A stretch of 8,152 bases of DNA, from the NCBI GenBank assembly GCA_903896585.1, contig CAITYI010000173.1, forward strand, positions 1 to 8,152, written 5' to 3'. Every line of letters starts with the position of its first letter. Positions within the stretch are counted from its first letter, which is position 1. The translations under genes and the position numbers were made by a program. Shown piece after piece: positions 1 to 4,985 of the stretch. The notes beneath the pieces are model-generated. The model saw only the letters and a program-made list of their open reading frames with translations, was not told the DNA's origin and did not search any database. Source of the stretch: an uncultured bacterium (GTDB taxonomy: Bacteria > Actinomycetota > Actinomycetes > S36-B12).

Positions 1-1
1 C

Positions 2-382
2 AATCACCCTAAGAACGAATGGATGTTCGATGAATCGTGGGGTGTCGATGTTGCGGTCTCGACCCCCAGAATGCTGTCGGCCTTGGTTGAGGAAGCTGTC
101 TCAGTTGGTGACCTCGTGAAGTTGTTTTCGTTTCGCCAAGGTAATGCAGACCTTGTCGAAATAACTTTGGCCAGTGACTCGCCAGTCGCGGGCCAACGTG
201 TGGGTGACCAACAGTGGCCGGAAGACACCGCCCTTGTCGCTATCGTAAGAGGTGATCGCGTGATTACCCCTTCGCCAGATGATCCCCTTGAAATTGGCGA
301 TGAACTTATATTCGTTACGGCGCCCAGCCAAGAACCCTCTCTACAGGCGATGCTTGGACACGCGCCAAGCATCGCACCGTAA
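2..382 (+). CDS. trkA: TrkA family potassium uptake regulatory protein, C-terminal part (5' end outside window)
   Basis: TrkA is a cytoplasmic subunit that binds NAD(H) or nucleotides and gates a Trk/Ktr-type K+ channel in the membrane. The reading frame is open from base 2, so the gene is cut by the window edge; the ATG at 23 is internal, because the preceding codons (NHPKNEW) already fit the family. What remains is the linker typical of actinobacterial TrkA (WGVDVAVSTPRMLSALVEE) followed by an RCK_C domain (LVEITLASDSPVAGQRVGD, ALVAIVRGDRVITPSPDDP, GDELIFVT). The N-terminal Rossmann-type domain is not in the window. The gene converges on the DUF3159 gene with a single base between the two stop codons. 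An 11-bp inverted repeat occupies its last twelve codons. Family assignment is confident; the conducting subunit is not visible here. Confidence 0.93.
   Translation, partial: NHPKNEWMFDESWGVDVAVSTPRMLSALVEEAVSVGDLVKLFSFRQGNADLVEITLASDSPVAGQRVGDQQWPEDTALVAIVRGDRVITPSPDDPLEIGDELIFVTAPSQEPSLQAMLGHAPSIAP
347..375. terminator. Perfect 11-bp stem, 7-nt loop hairpin at convergent gene ends
   Basis: GCGATGCTTGG at 347-357 is the exact reverse complement of CCAAGCATCGC at 365-375, with the loop ACACGCG between them. It lies inside the last codons of trkA and just beyond the stop of the oppositely directed DUF3159 gene, which ends one base after trkA. No T-run follows on either strand. It could act as a bidirectional tail-less terminator or as a 3' end stabiliser for both transcripts; that role is inferred from position alone. 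Confidence 0.5.
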
Positions 383-383
383 A

Positions 384-1100
384 TCAGGATTCCGAATCGT
401 CTTTCTTGGAATTCAACTCTGCATAAACCGGCGCTAGGACACGGTAAGTGAAATAGGCGGCGGCCAAGAAGAGCGGCCAACCCATAACGATTTTGATAAC
501 ACCCAGCGGCCCAATTGCTTCCGCCAAGAATAAGGGGAGTTGCACGACCAGTCGTCCAAAGAACAGCGCCACCCAAATCCAACTCGCTGCGGCTGCCGCT
601 CGACGAAGCATTGGATCCTTGCGCCACGCGGTTCCAGTGCCCGTGAAGTATCCGAGGACCACCCCCAGCAATGGCCACCTAATGATGATGGATATCAAGA
701 ATGCACTGCCATACGCCAGATTTGTCAACAACCCTGGCAGGAAAAAGTTTTCCGCTTTTCCAGTCCACGCCGTGAATGCCACCGCGATTCCTAAACCCAA
801 AAAACCGGCCAGTATCTGGGTAATGGGATCCCGGCGAATCAGGCGAATAACCAACACAACTACGCCAGCAGTCAATGCGGCCCAGATGGAGCGCATGAGA
901 TCTTCCGGCCAGACCAAATATGCAATTATGAATACCAGTGTGGGTAGACCACTATCAATTAGTCCCCGCCATCCACCAATAGCCCGATCGAGAATTAGCC
1001 TTTCAGCGCGAAGATCCTCTTGCACTTCACCGGGTTCACCATGCACCGAAGCACTGGAATCAATATTGGGGTCTTTGAGGCCTTCCGATTCGTTATTCAT
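384..1100 (-). CDS. DUF3159 family integral membrane protein
   Basis: This is a 238-residue protein of the actinobacterial DUF3159 family, whose function is unknown. A hydrophilic acidic N-terminus (about residues 1-40) is followed by the family signature GGWRGLIDSGLPTLVF (42-57) and about six hydrophobic segments near 50-66, 70-86, 93-111, 120-150, 165-185 and 197-218. The second family signature, AWTGKAENFFLPGLLTN, is at 111-127. It is the last gene of a minus-strand operon: its ATG overlaps the TGA of the upstream OB-fold gene in an ATGA, with no clear Shine-Dalgarno sequence, so translational coupling is likely. The neighbourhood (OB-fold protein, DUF3710, dut) is conserved in the phylum. 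A link to K+ transport has been suggested only by adjacency to trkA, and nothing here proves it. Confidence 0.92.
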   Translation of the reverse strand: MNNESEGLKDPNIDSSASVHGEPGEVQEDLRAERLILDRAIGGWRGLIDSGLPTLVFIIAYLVWPEDLMRSIWAALTAGVVVLVIRLIRRDPITQILAGFLGLGIAVAFTAWTGKAENFFLPGLLTNLAYGSAFLISIIIRWPLLGVVLGYFTGTGTAWRKDPMLRRAAAAASWIWVALFFGRLVVQLPLFLAEAIGPLGVIKIVMGWPLFLAAAYFTYRVLAPVYAELNSKKDDSES

Positions 1101-1489
1101 CGTTGTGAAGGGCGCAATTCATAGCGCGGATTAAACATCGTGGGCTTTTCAGTACTGCCCGTTAGCCGCCCGCACACCTTCATGGTGCGCCCTGCAACTA
1201 TCCCTGGGATCTTCCGTCGCCCTAACCAGACAACATTGATTGCACCCGTTGGATCGGCCAACACAATCTCTACTGCAGGTGACATGTCACGCGGCCTAAT
1301 TGCCACAATTTTCACCGTTCCAATAACTTCGACTCTCTGCCCCGGATGGCAACTTCGCACATCTTGAACACAAGTGTCTGCGATGGGATTTCCATATTTA
1401 TCTAGATGAGCCTGTAAATCTTGGGCATCAGACTTGGAAAGCGCGAATGAAATCTTTTGTGCCAATTGAGTGAGCGGCCCACCGTTCAT
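1097..1489 (-). CDS. Small OB-fold nucleic-acid-binding domain protein
   Basis: This 130-residue, probably cytoplasmic protein carries one OB-fold at about residues 48-125. Visible strands include QRVEVIGTVKIVAIRP, AVEIVLADPTGAINVVWLG and GRTMKVCGRLTG, a pattern like the single-strand-binding OB domains of RecG and tRNA_anti families. The N-terminal 45 residues are probably helical. No catalytic motif is seen, so it may bind DNA or RNA or act as an adaptor; neither is shown. The ATG at 1487-1489 overlaps the DUF3710 stop (ATGA) and has GGAG five bases upstream. Its own TGA overlaps the DUF3159 start. It sits between DUF3710 and DUF3159 as in many actinomycetes. Family call is good; biochemical role is unknown. 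Confidence 0.9.
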   Translation of the reverse strand: MNGGPLTQLAQKISFALSKSDAQDLQAHLDKYGNPIADTCVQDVRSCHPGQRVEVIGTVKIVAIRPRDMSPAVEIVLADPTGAINVVWLGRRKIPGIVAGRTMKVCGRLTGSTEKPTMFNPRYELRPSQR

Positions 1490-2163
1490 CGGGTCTCCGT
1501 GATCTCAGGGCCCCGCTCGAAAGGATTCGGCACCTCACGATCGGATACCTCAGCAGATTTCTCAACTTGCTTTGGCAAAGTGAGGACTATTGGCGCTCCT
1601 GGAGCCATGGCAGAGTCACCGCGAACCACGACAGCGGAACGTAAGCAATCGGTGAGTCGCTTTGCCGCCGCCTGGTCTCGCGCTCCTTGCCCTAAAAACA
1701 CTGCGCGAAGAAACCACCGGGGTCCATCAATTCCAACGAATCGAGCCGGCTGTAATCCTGGGCTTTCACCTTGGGCTTGTATTTGAGCATTTAATTCGAT
1801 GCCCCACGGGCCCGGCACTTCTTCTACGAGTCCGCCCGCTTCGTTAATGGACTTTATGATCGTGGTTCGGACTTCATCCCACATTCCCCCGGATTTCCTA
1901 GCCGCATACGGGTGAATCTGCATTCCCGAATTGCCGTCTTTGAGAGTGAGGGCGGTGATCCGACCACTGGCTTGGTCAGCTTGAACTTGAATCTCAACAC
2001 CTGGTGGCACCGCGATGAGCAAGCCGCCCAGATCCACTCGATTTATGCCTTCAAACACAGCTTCCGATTCATCGAAGGGGCCATCGGAACGGACATCCTC
2101 TTTGGGTGTGTCATTTTTCAGTCTGTCGTTCTTCAGTCTGTCATTCTTCAGTGTGTCCGTCAC
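1486..2163 (-). CDS. DUF3710 family protein
   Basis: This 225-residue soluble protein belongs to the actinobacterial DUF3710 family, of unknown function. The first 35 residues are charged and probably disordered; residues 5-19 are three copies of LKND(R/T). The family core starts near residue 41 (INRVDLGGLLIAVPPG) and contains ASGRITALTL, SGMQIHPYAA, GMWDEVRTTI and GGLVEEVPGPWGIEL. The start is GTG at 2161-2163; a TAA lies in frame four codons upstream and no other usual start codon precedes the core. The AGGGG in front touches the GTG, which is too close for a normal ribosome binding site, so initiation is probably aided by coupling to dut, whose stop is 15 bases upstream. The downstream end overlaps the OB-fold gene start (ATGA). 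Confidence 0.92.
   Translation of the reverse strand: MTDTLKNDRLKNDRLKNDTPKEDVRSDGPFDESEAVFEGINRVDLGGLLIAVPPGVEIQVQADQASGRITALTLKDGNSGMQIHPYAARKSGGMWDEVRTTIIKSINEAGGLVEEVPGPWGIELNAQIQAQGESPGLQPARFVGIDGPRWFLRAVFLGQGARDQAAAKRLTDCLRSAVVVRGDSAMAPGAPIVLTLPKQVEKSAEVSDREVPNPFERGPEITETR
2107..2151 (-). repeat. Three-copy 15-bp in-frame tandem repeat in DUF3710 gene
   Basis: Read on the minus strand, the units are CTGAAGAATGACAGA, CTGAAGAACGACAGA and CTGAAAAATGACACA. They encode LKNDR, LKNDR, LKNDT at residues 5-19. Copies differ at one to three bases, so this is a fairly recent slippage expansion in a disordered tail. Confidence 0.9.
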
Positions 2164-2178
2164 CCCCTAAGTCTTACA

Positions 2179-2631
2179 TCAGGCCGGTTGGTGGCCACCA
2201 GTGGATCCAAAACCACCCGATGATCGAACAGAACCTGGCAGGACTGAGACTTCTTCAATAACCACACTCGGTAATTCAAGGAAAACAAGTTGGGCGATCC
2301 GATCACCTCGGGTTATGGAAAAATCCGCCGTCCCAGTGTTGAGTCCAATAACTGAAATCTCACCTCGATATCCAGCATCAATGGTGCCCGGCGCATTCAC
2401 CAAGGTGAATCCGTATTTCAGGGCAAGTCCACTTCGTGGGTGCACTAAGGCAACGAACCCGATGGGGAGAGCAATTGCCACTCCGGTAGGAATGAGTGCC
2501 CGCTCTCCCGGGCGTAATACATGATCATGGCGGGAGTAGATATCAAAACCTGCATCCCCTGGCATTTCCCGATCCGGCAACGGCAACCCCGTATCGAGCC
2601 GATGGACCAAGACACCGAGATTAGCAATCAT
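2179..2631 (-). CDS. dut: Deoxyuridine 5'-triphosphate nucleotidohydrolase (dUTPase)
   Basis: The enzyme hydrolyses dUTP to dUMP and pyrophosphate in the cytoplasm, keeping uracil out of DNA and feeding thymidylate synthesis. At 150 residues it has the normal length of the homotrimeric Dut family, and all five motifs are present: I, AGFD (27-30); II, PRSGLALKYG (65-74); III, GTIDAGYRGE (82-91), with the catalytic Asp and the Tyr that excludes ribose; IV, RGDRIAQLVF (108-117); V, RSSGGFGSTG (136-145), the glycine-rich arm that closes over the phosphates. The ATG at 2629-2631 overlaps the thioesterase stop (ATGA) and is preceded by GAGG seven bases upstream. The DUF3710 gene follows after 15 bases. 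I regard the identification as secure. Confidence 0.97.
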   Translation of the reverse strand: MIANLGVLVHRLDTGLPLPDREMPGDAGFDIYSRHDHVLRPGERALIPTGVAIALPIGFVALVHPRSGLALKYGFTLVNAPGTIDAGYRGEISVIGLNTGTADFSITRGDRIAQLVFLELPSVVIEEVSVLPGSVRSSGGFGSTGGHQPA

Positions 2632-3227
2632 GGATTGACCTCAAATTCCGAAATGTGAGAAACATGCGTATTGGTCATGTTTTTCCACTTTCCCGATCGA
2701 TCTGAAATCGCTGCATTGACTTCAGCCTGATTTCCATTTTTAACAAAATGCTCCAAATCCACTTGCACGAATAGTGCTGTTGCCTCGATGGCGACGGGGC
2801 CCGCAGAATCATTCATGTGCGCTGTTGCTCGAGTGAACACTTTGCGCCCATGCATGGATTCGATGGCAGCGTGCATGTGAAGTGTGGTCCCAACTGGAAC
2901 AGGCCTGCGGAAATCACATTCCAAACGGCCGGTTACGGCTGGAACGCCCAGCAACCAATTTAATGAACCTAGAATTTCATCAATAGCCGCAGAAAGCAGT
3001 CCCCCGTGCGCTAATCCGGGGGCGCCCTGGTGATTTTCCGTTACCGTGAACACACCTTTTGCGGTTAAGCCCTCGCCTGCAGTAACTTGCATGTGGAGTC
3101 CGGTGGGGTGGTCAACGCCGCAGCCAAAGCACCACTTGTAGTGAGTTGGAATAGCTTCACCCGGTTGGGGGGCGCTGGGGTTTCGATCAGGGATGAAGGA
3201 ACCACTGGGCGGACTCACATGCAACAC
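2628..3227 (-). CDS. PaaI/4HBT-type hotdog-fold thioesterase
   Basis: This 199-residue protein probably hydrolyses an acyl-CoA or similar thioester in the cytoplasm; the substrate is unknown. Motifs seen are CFGCG..HPTGLHM (33-46), common at the front of this subfamily, and LAHGGLLSAAIDEILG (72-87), the hotdog active-site loop and helix with the acidic pair D83-E84. RRPVPVGTTLHMHAAI and FVQV complete the sheet. The C-terminal 40 residues lie beyond the domain and look unstructured. The start is taken as GTG at 3225-3227 because a -10-like box lies at exactly leaderless distance; an in-frame TTG (3222-3224) and another GTG (3216-3218) follow closely. This is the first gene of the operon and overlaps dut by an ATGA. 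Its presence with dut is positional, not proof of shared metabolism. Confidence 0.87.
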   Translation of the reverse strand: MLHVSPPSGSFIPDRNPSAPQPGEAIPTHYKWCFGCGVDHPTGLHMQVTAGEGLTAKGVFTVTENHQGAPGLAHGGLLSAAIDEILGSLNWLLGVPAVTGRLECDFRRPVPVGTTLHMHAAIESMHGRKVFTRATAHMNDSAGPVAIEATALFVQVDLEHFVKNGNQAEVNAAISDRSGKWKNMTNTHVSHISEFEVNP

Positions 3228-3233
3228 GAGCTC

Positions 3234-3239
3234 ATCTTA
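3234..3239 (-). promoter_or_regulatory. Leaderless -10 box for the thioesterase-dut-DUF3710-OB-DUF3159 operon
   Basis: The minus strand reads TAAGAT, matching the actinobacterial TANNNT consensus, then the six bases GAGCTC, then the GTG at 3227. This spacing places the transcript start on the first base of the start codon. No convincing -35 box is seen and there is no Shine-Dalgarno sequence. The position is seen directly; promoter activity is inferred. Confidence 0.62.
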
Positions 3240-3250
3240 GCCACGACACC

Positions 3251-3256
3251 TACACT
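3251..3256 (+). promoter_or_regulatory. Leaderless -10 box for the DUF3093 gene
   Basis: TACACT is followed by the six bases CTGGTT and then the GTG at 3263. This is the mirror image of the box at 3234-3239, with the same six-base spacing. No -35 motif or Shine-Dalgarno sequence is visible. The match supports both the GTG start and leaderless translation of this gene. Confidence 0.6.
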
Positions 3257-3262
3257 CTGGTT

Positions 3263-3745
3263 GTGCCTGAAGAAGTCAATGCCGACTTTACGTACCGCGA
3301 GAGAGTTTATCCCAGAATGGGCACATTCTTTGTCGTGGTTCTGTTCATCGCCATGATTTCGGTTGCCTACGGTGCCGCTATCAATATGTATACCGGACTC
3401 GCAATTTTCACTATCGGAGTTATCGGTATGTTTTTTGGTTTATGGTTTTCTTCGCCCGTTATTGCCATCATTGGGAAACAAGGGACCAAATTCCTCACAG
3501 TTGCTCAGGCAACCATCCCACTTGAACTGATTTCACATCCGCGAATTCTCAACGCAGATGAACTCGTGGCAATACGTCGCGGACAGATCGGTATAACAGC
3601 CTTTGTCACTATTCGCGGCAACCTTCCATCCGTCGCAGTAACCGTGACCGACCCAGATGACCCACATCAATTGTGGGTCATGTCCTCGCGGCGATCCAAG
3701 GTACTTTGCGAATGCTTAGAATCAGCCCCTTTTGACGCTTCCTGA
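3263..3745 (+). CDS. DUF3093 family membrane protein
   Basis: This 160-residue protein belongs to the actinobacterial DUF3093 family, of unknown function. The short N-terminus contains the YRERVYPRMG motif (11-20); two transmembrane segments follow (about 20-40 and 43-61), then a soluble domain with the conserved ATIPLELI and VTVTDPDDPHQLWVMSSRR stretches. The topology suggests a membrane-anchored PH-like or beta-rich domain facing the cytoplasm, which is inference. The GTG at 3263 is chosen because YRER normally lies near the N-terminus and because of the -10 box exactly upstream; the frame is open further upstream but without a better start. A perfect 10-bp inverted repeat sits at 3657-3681. 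A DUF4235-like gene follows after 23 bases, probably in the same transcript. Confidence 0.9.
   Translation: MPEEVNADFTYRERVYPRMGTFFVVVLFIAMISVAYGAAINMYTGLAIFTIGVIGMFFGLWFSSPVIAIIGKQGTKFLTVAQATIPLELISHPRILNADELVAIRRGQIGITAFVTIRGNLPSVAVTVTDPDDPHQLWVMSSRRSKVLCECLESAPFDAS
3657..3681. repeat. Perfect 10-bp inverted repeat with 5-nt loop inside DUF3093 gene
   Basis: ATGACCCACA at 3657-3666 is the reverse complement of TGTGGGTCAT at 3672-3681, with TCAAT between. It encodes the conserved DDPHQLWVM stretch, so part of it is fixed by protein sequence. It ends 64 bases before the stop codon. It might form an RNA hairpin or bind a protein; there is no functional evidence. Confidence 0.6.
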
Positions 3746-3768
3746 CGACGAACTGGTAGACAAGGCAT

Positions 3769-4053
3769 GTGGAACAGATGCCGGCGCGGTCTCAAGCGCA
3801 ATCCCAAGCGCAATCCCCAGTTAAATCATCGATCACAATCCAAGTGGTGGCTCCTTTGGCAGCAATGGCTGCCACGTGGGCTGTACGAAAAGCACTGGAC
3901 AGTGGTTACCGCCGAGTGAGGGGACACAAAGCCCCGTCCCCACATGATCCGAACGTAAGTTTCTCAAGTGCCCTGCTGTGGGCAACCATTACCGCTGCAG
4001 CGGCAGCCGCCGTGGAAGTTGCGGTGTTTCGAATCGTTACCCGCGAGGATTAA
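3769..4053 (+). CDS. DUF4235-like small membrane protein
   Basis: This 94-residue protein has a Gln/Ser-rich N-terminal tail (SQAQSQAQS), a hydrophobic segment at about residues 23-40, a basic loop (VRKALDSGYRRVRGHK) and a second alanine-rich hydrophobic segment at about 66-88. The arrangement (short two-helix protein, WAVRKAL..GYRRVRG, then a helix ending VFRIVTR) resembles the DUF4235 family, of unknown function. The start is GTG 3769 or the in-frame ATG 3778, with AAGG a few bases before the GTG; I cannot decide between them. It follows DUF3093 after 23 bases and its stop overlaps the DUF4193 stop from the other strand. The family call is tentative; the two-helix topology is clear. Confidence 0.75.
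   Translation: MEQMPARSQAQSQAQSPVKSSITIQVVAPLAAMAATWAVRKALDSGYRRVRGHKAPSPHDPNVSFSSALLWATITAAAAAAVEVAVFRIVTRED
3790..3820 (+). repeat. 12-bp in-frame tandem repeat, two and a half copies
   Basis: TCTCAAGCGCAA (3790-3801) and TCCCAAGCGCAA (3802-3813) are followed by the partial copy TCCCCAG. They encode SQAQ SQAQ S in the N-terminal tail of the DUF4235-like protein. A slippage origin is likely. Confidence 0.85.
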
Positions 4054-4346
4054 GAACAGTCCTTGCAGATCGGCCCTGATTTTCCTTCGTGATCAAACTG
4101 GCTCCTGTGATGAACGAGGAAGCACGACATACAGGTAAATTCATCACTTTGTTTGGGAACGACCTGCACGGTGAGATTTTCCGATGATAAATCAGCGCCT
4201 GGGAGCTCGATCGTCTCAGCTAGTTCCGCTTCGTCAACTTCAACTGGAGAAGAAGTCTTCTCGGCACGACGAGCCTTAAGTTCTTCAAGACTGTCCTCCG
4301 CGAGCTCCTCATCCGTCTTGCGAGGTGCGTCGTAATCGGTAGCCAT
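4050..4346 (-). CDS. DUF4193 family zinc-ribbon protein
   Basis: This 98-residue cytoplasmic protein is of the actinobacterial DUF4193 family, whose function is unknown. The N-terminus MATDYDAPRKTDEE is a family hallmark and fixes the start at the ATG of 4344-4346, with AAAGGA eight bases upstream; a longer frame from 4394 exists but adds 16 residues that do not fit the family. An acidic middle part (IELPGADLSSENL) leads to a C-terminal zinc ribbon with Cys72, Cys75, Cys94 and Cys97 (CMSC and CKDC), a likely metal or nucleic-acid-binding module. Its stop shares the four bases TTAA (4050-4053) with the convergent DUF4235-like gene. It is divergent from the carbonic-anhydrase-like gene. Confidence 0.93.
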   Translation of the reverse strand: MATDYDAPRKTDEELAEDSLEELKARRAEKTSSPVEVDEAELAETIELPGADLSSENLTVQVVPKQSDEFTCMSCFLVHHRSQFDHEGKSGPICKDCS

Positions 4347-4354
4347 GTCTGTTT

Positions 4355-4360
4355 TCCTTT
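4355..4360 (-). promoter_or_regulatory. Ribosome binding site of the DUF4193 gene
   Basis: The minus strand reads AAAGGA, eight bases before the ATG at 4346. This decides the start against the upstream ATG at 4394, and shows that this gene uses a leadered transcript, unlike the pair at 3227/3263. Confidence 0.75.
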
Positions 4361-4396
4361 CCCATTGGGTCGTTGCGCGCAGATTGTGCCTCATGG

Positions 4397-4426
4397 AACA
4401 CGGGGGCCTGCAAGTGGGTCCGTGTT
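4397..4426. repeat. 7-bp inverted repeat in the DUF4193 / carbonic-anhydrase-like divergent region
   Basis: AACACGG (4397-4403) pairs with CCGTGTT (4420-4426) across a 16-base spacer. It lies in the divergent intergenic region, upstream of both genes, and could be an operator. Arms this short occur by chance, so its location is the main argument. Confidence 0.35.
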
Positions 4427-4464
4427 TCGCCGATCGTCACTTCTGATCCATGAGAACATGGAGT

Positions 4465-4983
4465 ATGCCAATTTACTCACTGGGAAGTCTGATTCCTGAT
4501 ATTGACTCCACCGCGTTTGTGCATCCGGACGCCGTAATTATTGGAAACGTGTCGATAGGAGCCGAGTCAAGTATCTGGCCGGGCGCAGTTTTACGTGGCG
4601 ATCACGGAAAGATCTTTGTCGGATCACAGACTTCGATTCAGGATGCCGCTGTGATCCACTGTAATGCCAACTTTGATACCAATATTGGGAATCGATGTGT
4701 GGTGGGTCATGGGGCCCATTTGGAAGGATGCACGGTGCATGAACTCTCACTCATCGGGTCTCATGCCGTAGTTCTGCAAGGCGCTGTCGTGGGTCCCGTA
4801 TCCCTGATCGGTGCCCATGCATTGGTCGGTAATCACAAAGTAATCCCCAGTCACGCACGCGCTTTAGGTATCCCAGCAAAGATCACTCTCGATGTGGTAA
4901 CGGAATTAGACATTGAGCCTTCGGTTGGAATCTATGTACATAATTCGCAATGGTACCGACATGATCTTAAGAGACTGGATTAG
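4465..4983 (+). CDS. Gamma-carbonic-anhydrase-like left-handed beta-helix protein
   Basis: This 172-residue protein has hexapeptide repeats throughout (for example VIIGNVSIGAESSIW, VVLQGAVVGPVSLIG) and the order of the gamma-carbonic anhydrase / PaaY / YrdA family: IPDIDSTAFVHPDAV, SSIWPGAVLRGDHGKIFVG, TSIQDAAVIHCN, VVGHGAHLEGCTV, ALGIPAKI. The family forms trimers with a metal between subunits, usually held by three histidines. His65 and His82 are present, but at the third position, where PaaY and YrdA have LHG, this protein has LEG, with His85 nearby. Carbonic anhydrase activity is therefore uncertain. The start is the ATG at 4465 because relatives begin MxIY; an ATG at 4450 would add MRTWS. 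Its stop is two bases from the convergent phosphatase stop. Confidence 0.88.
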   Translation: MPIYSLGSLIPDIDSTAFVHPDAVIIGNVSIGAESSIWPGAVLRGDHGKIFVGSQTSIQDAAVIHCNANFDTNIGNRCVVGHGAHLEGCTVHELSLIGSHAVVLQGAVVGPVSLIGAHALVGNHKVIPSHARALGIPAKITLDVVTELDIEPSVGIYVHNSQWYRHDLKRLD

Positions 4984-4985
4984 GT

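Noticed and set aside
384..1134. Plus-strand reading frame of 213 residues at 493-1134
   Set aside because: It lies antisense to the DUF3159 gene and its translation is basic and of low complexity without any recognisable family; it is a shadow of the real gene.
2189..2200. Perfect 12-bp palindrome TGGTGGCCACCA at the 3' end of dut
   Set aside because: A palindrome of this size is expected by chance about twice in 8 kb, and it falls on codons of the glycine-rich C-terminus; no loop for a hairpin.
2848..2857. CCATGCATGG palindrome in the thioesterase gene
   Set aside because: A ten-base palindrome inside coding sequence is expected several times in this length by chance.
4347..4394. Longer DUF4193 reading frame starting at ATG 4394
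   Set aside because: The family N-terminus MATDYDAPRK begins at 4346 with a well-placed AAAGGA; the 16 extra residues fit nothing and would read through the ribosome binding site.
4448..4461. CCATG-AGAA-CATGG inverted repeat between the two candidate starts of the carbonic-anhydrase-like gene
   Set aside because: Arms of five bases are too short to separate from chance, although it could affect start choice.
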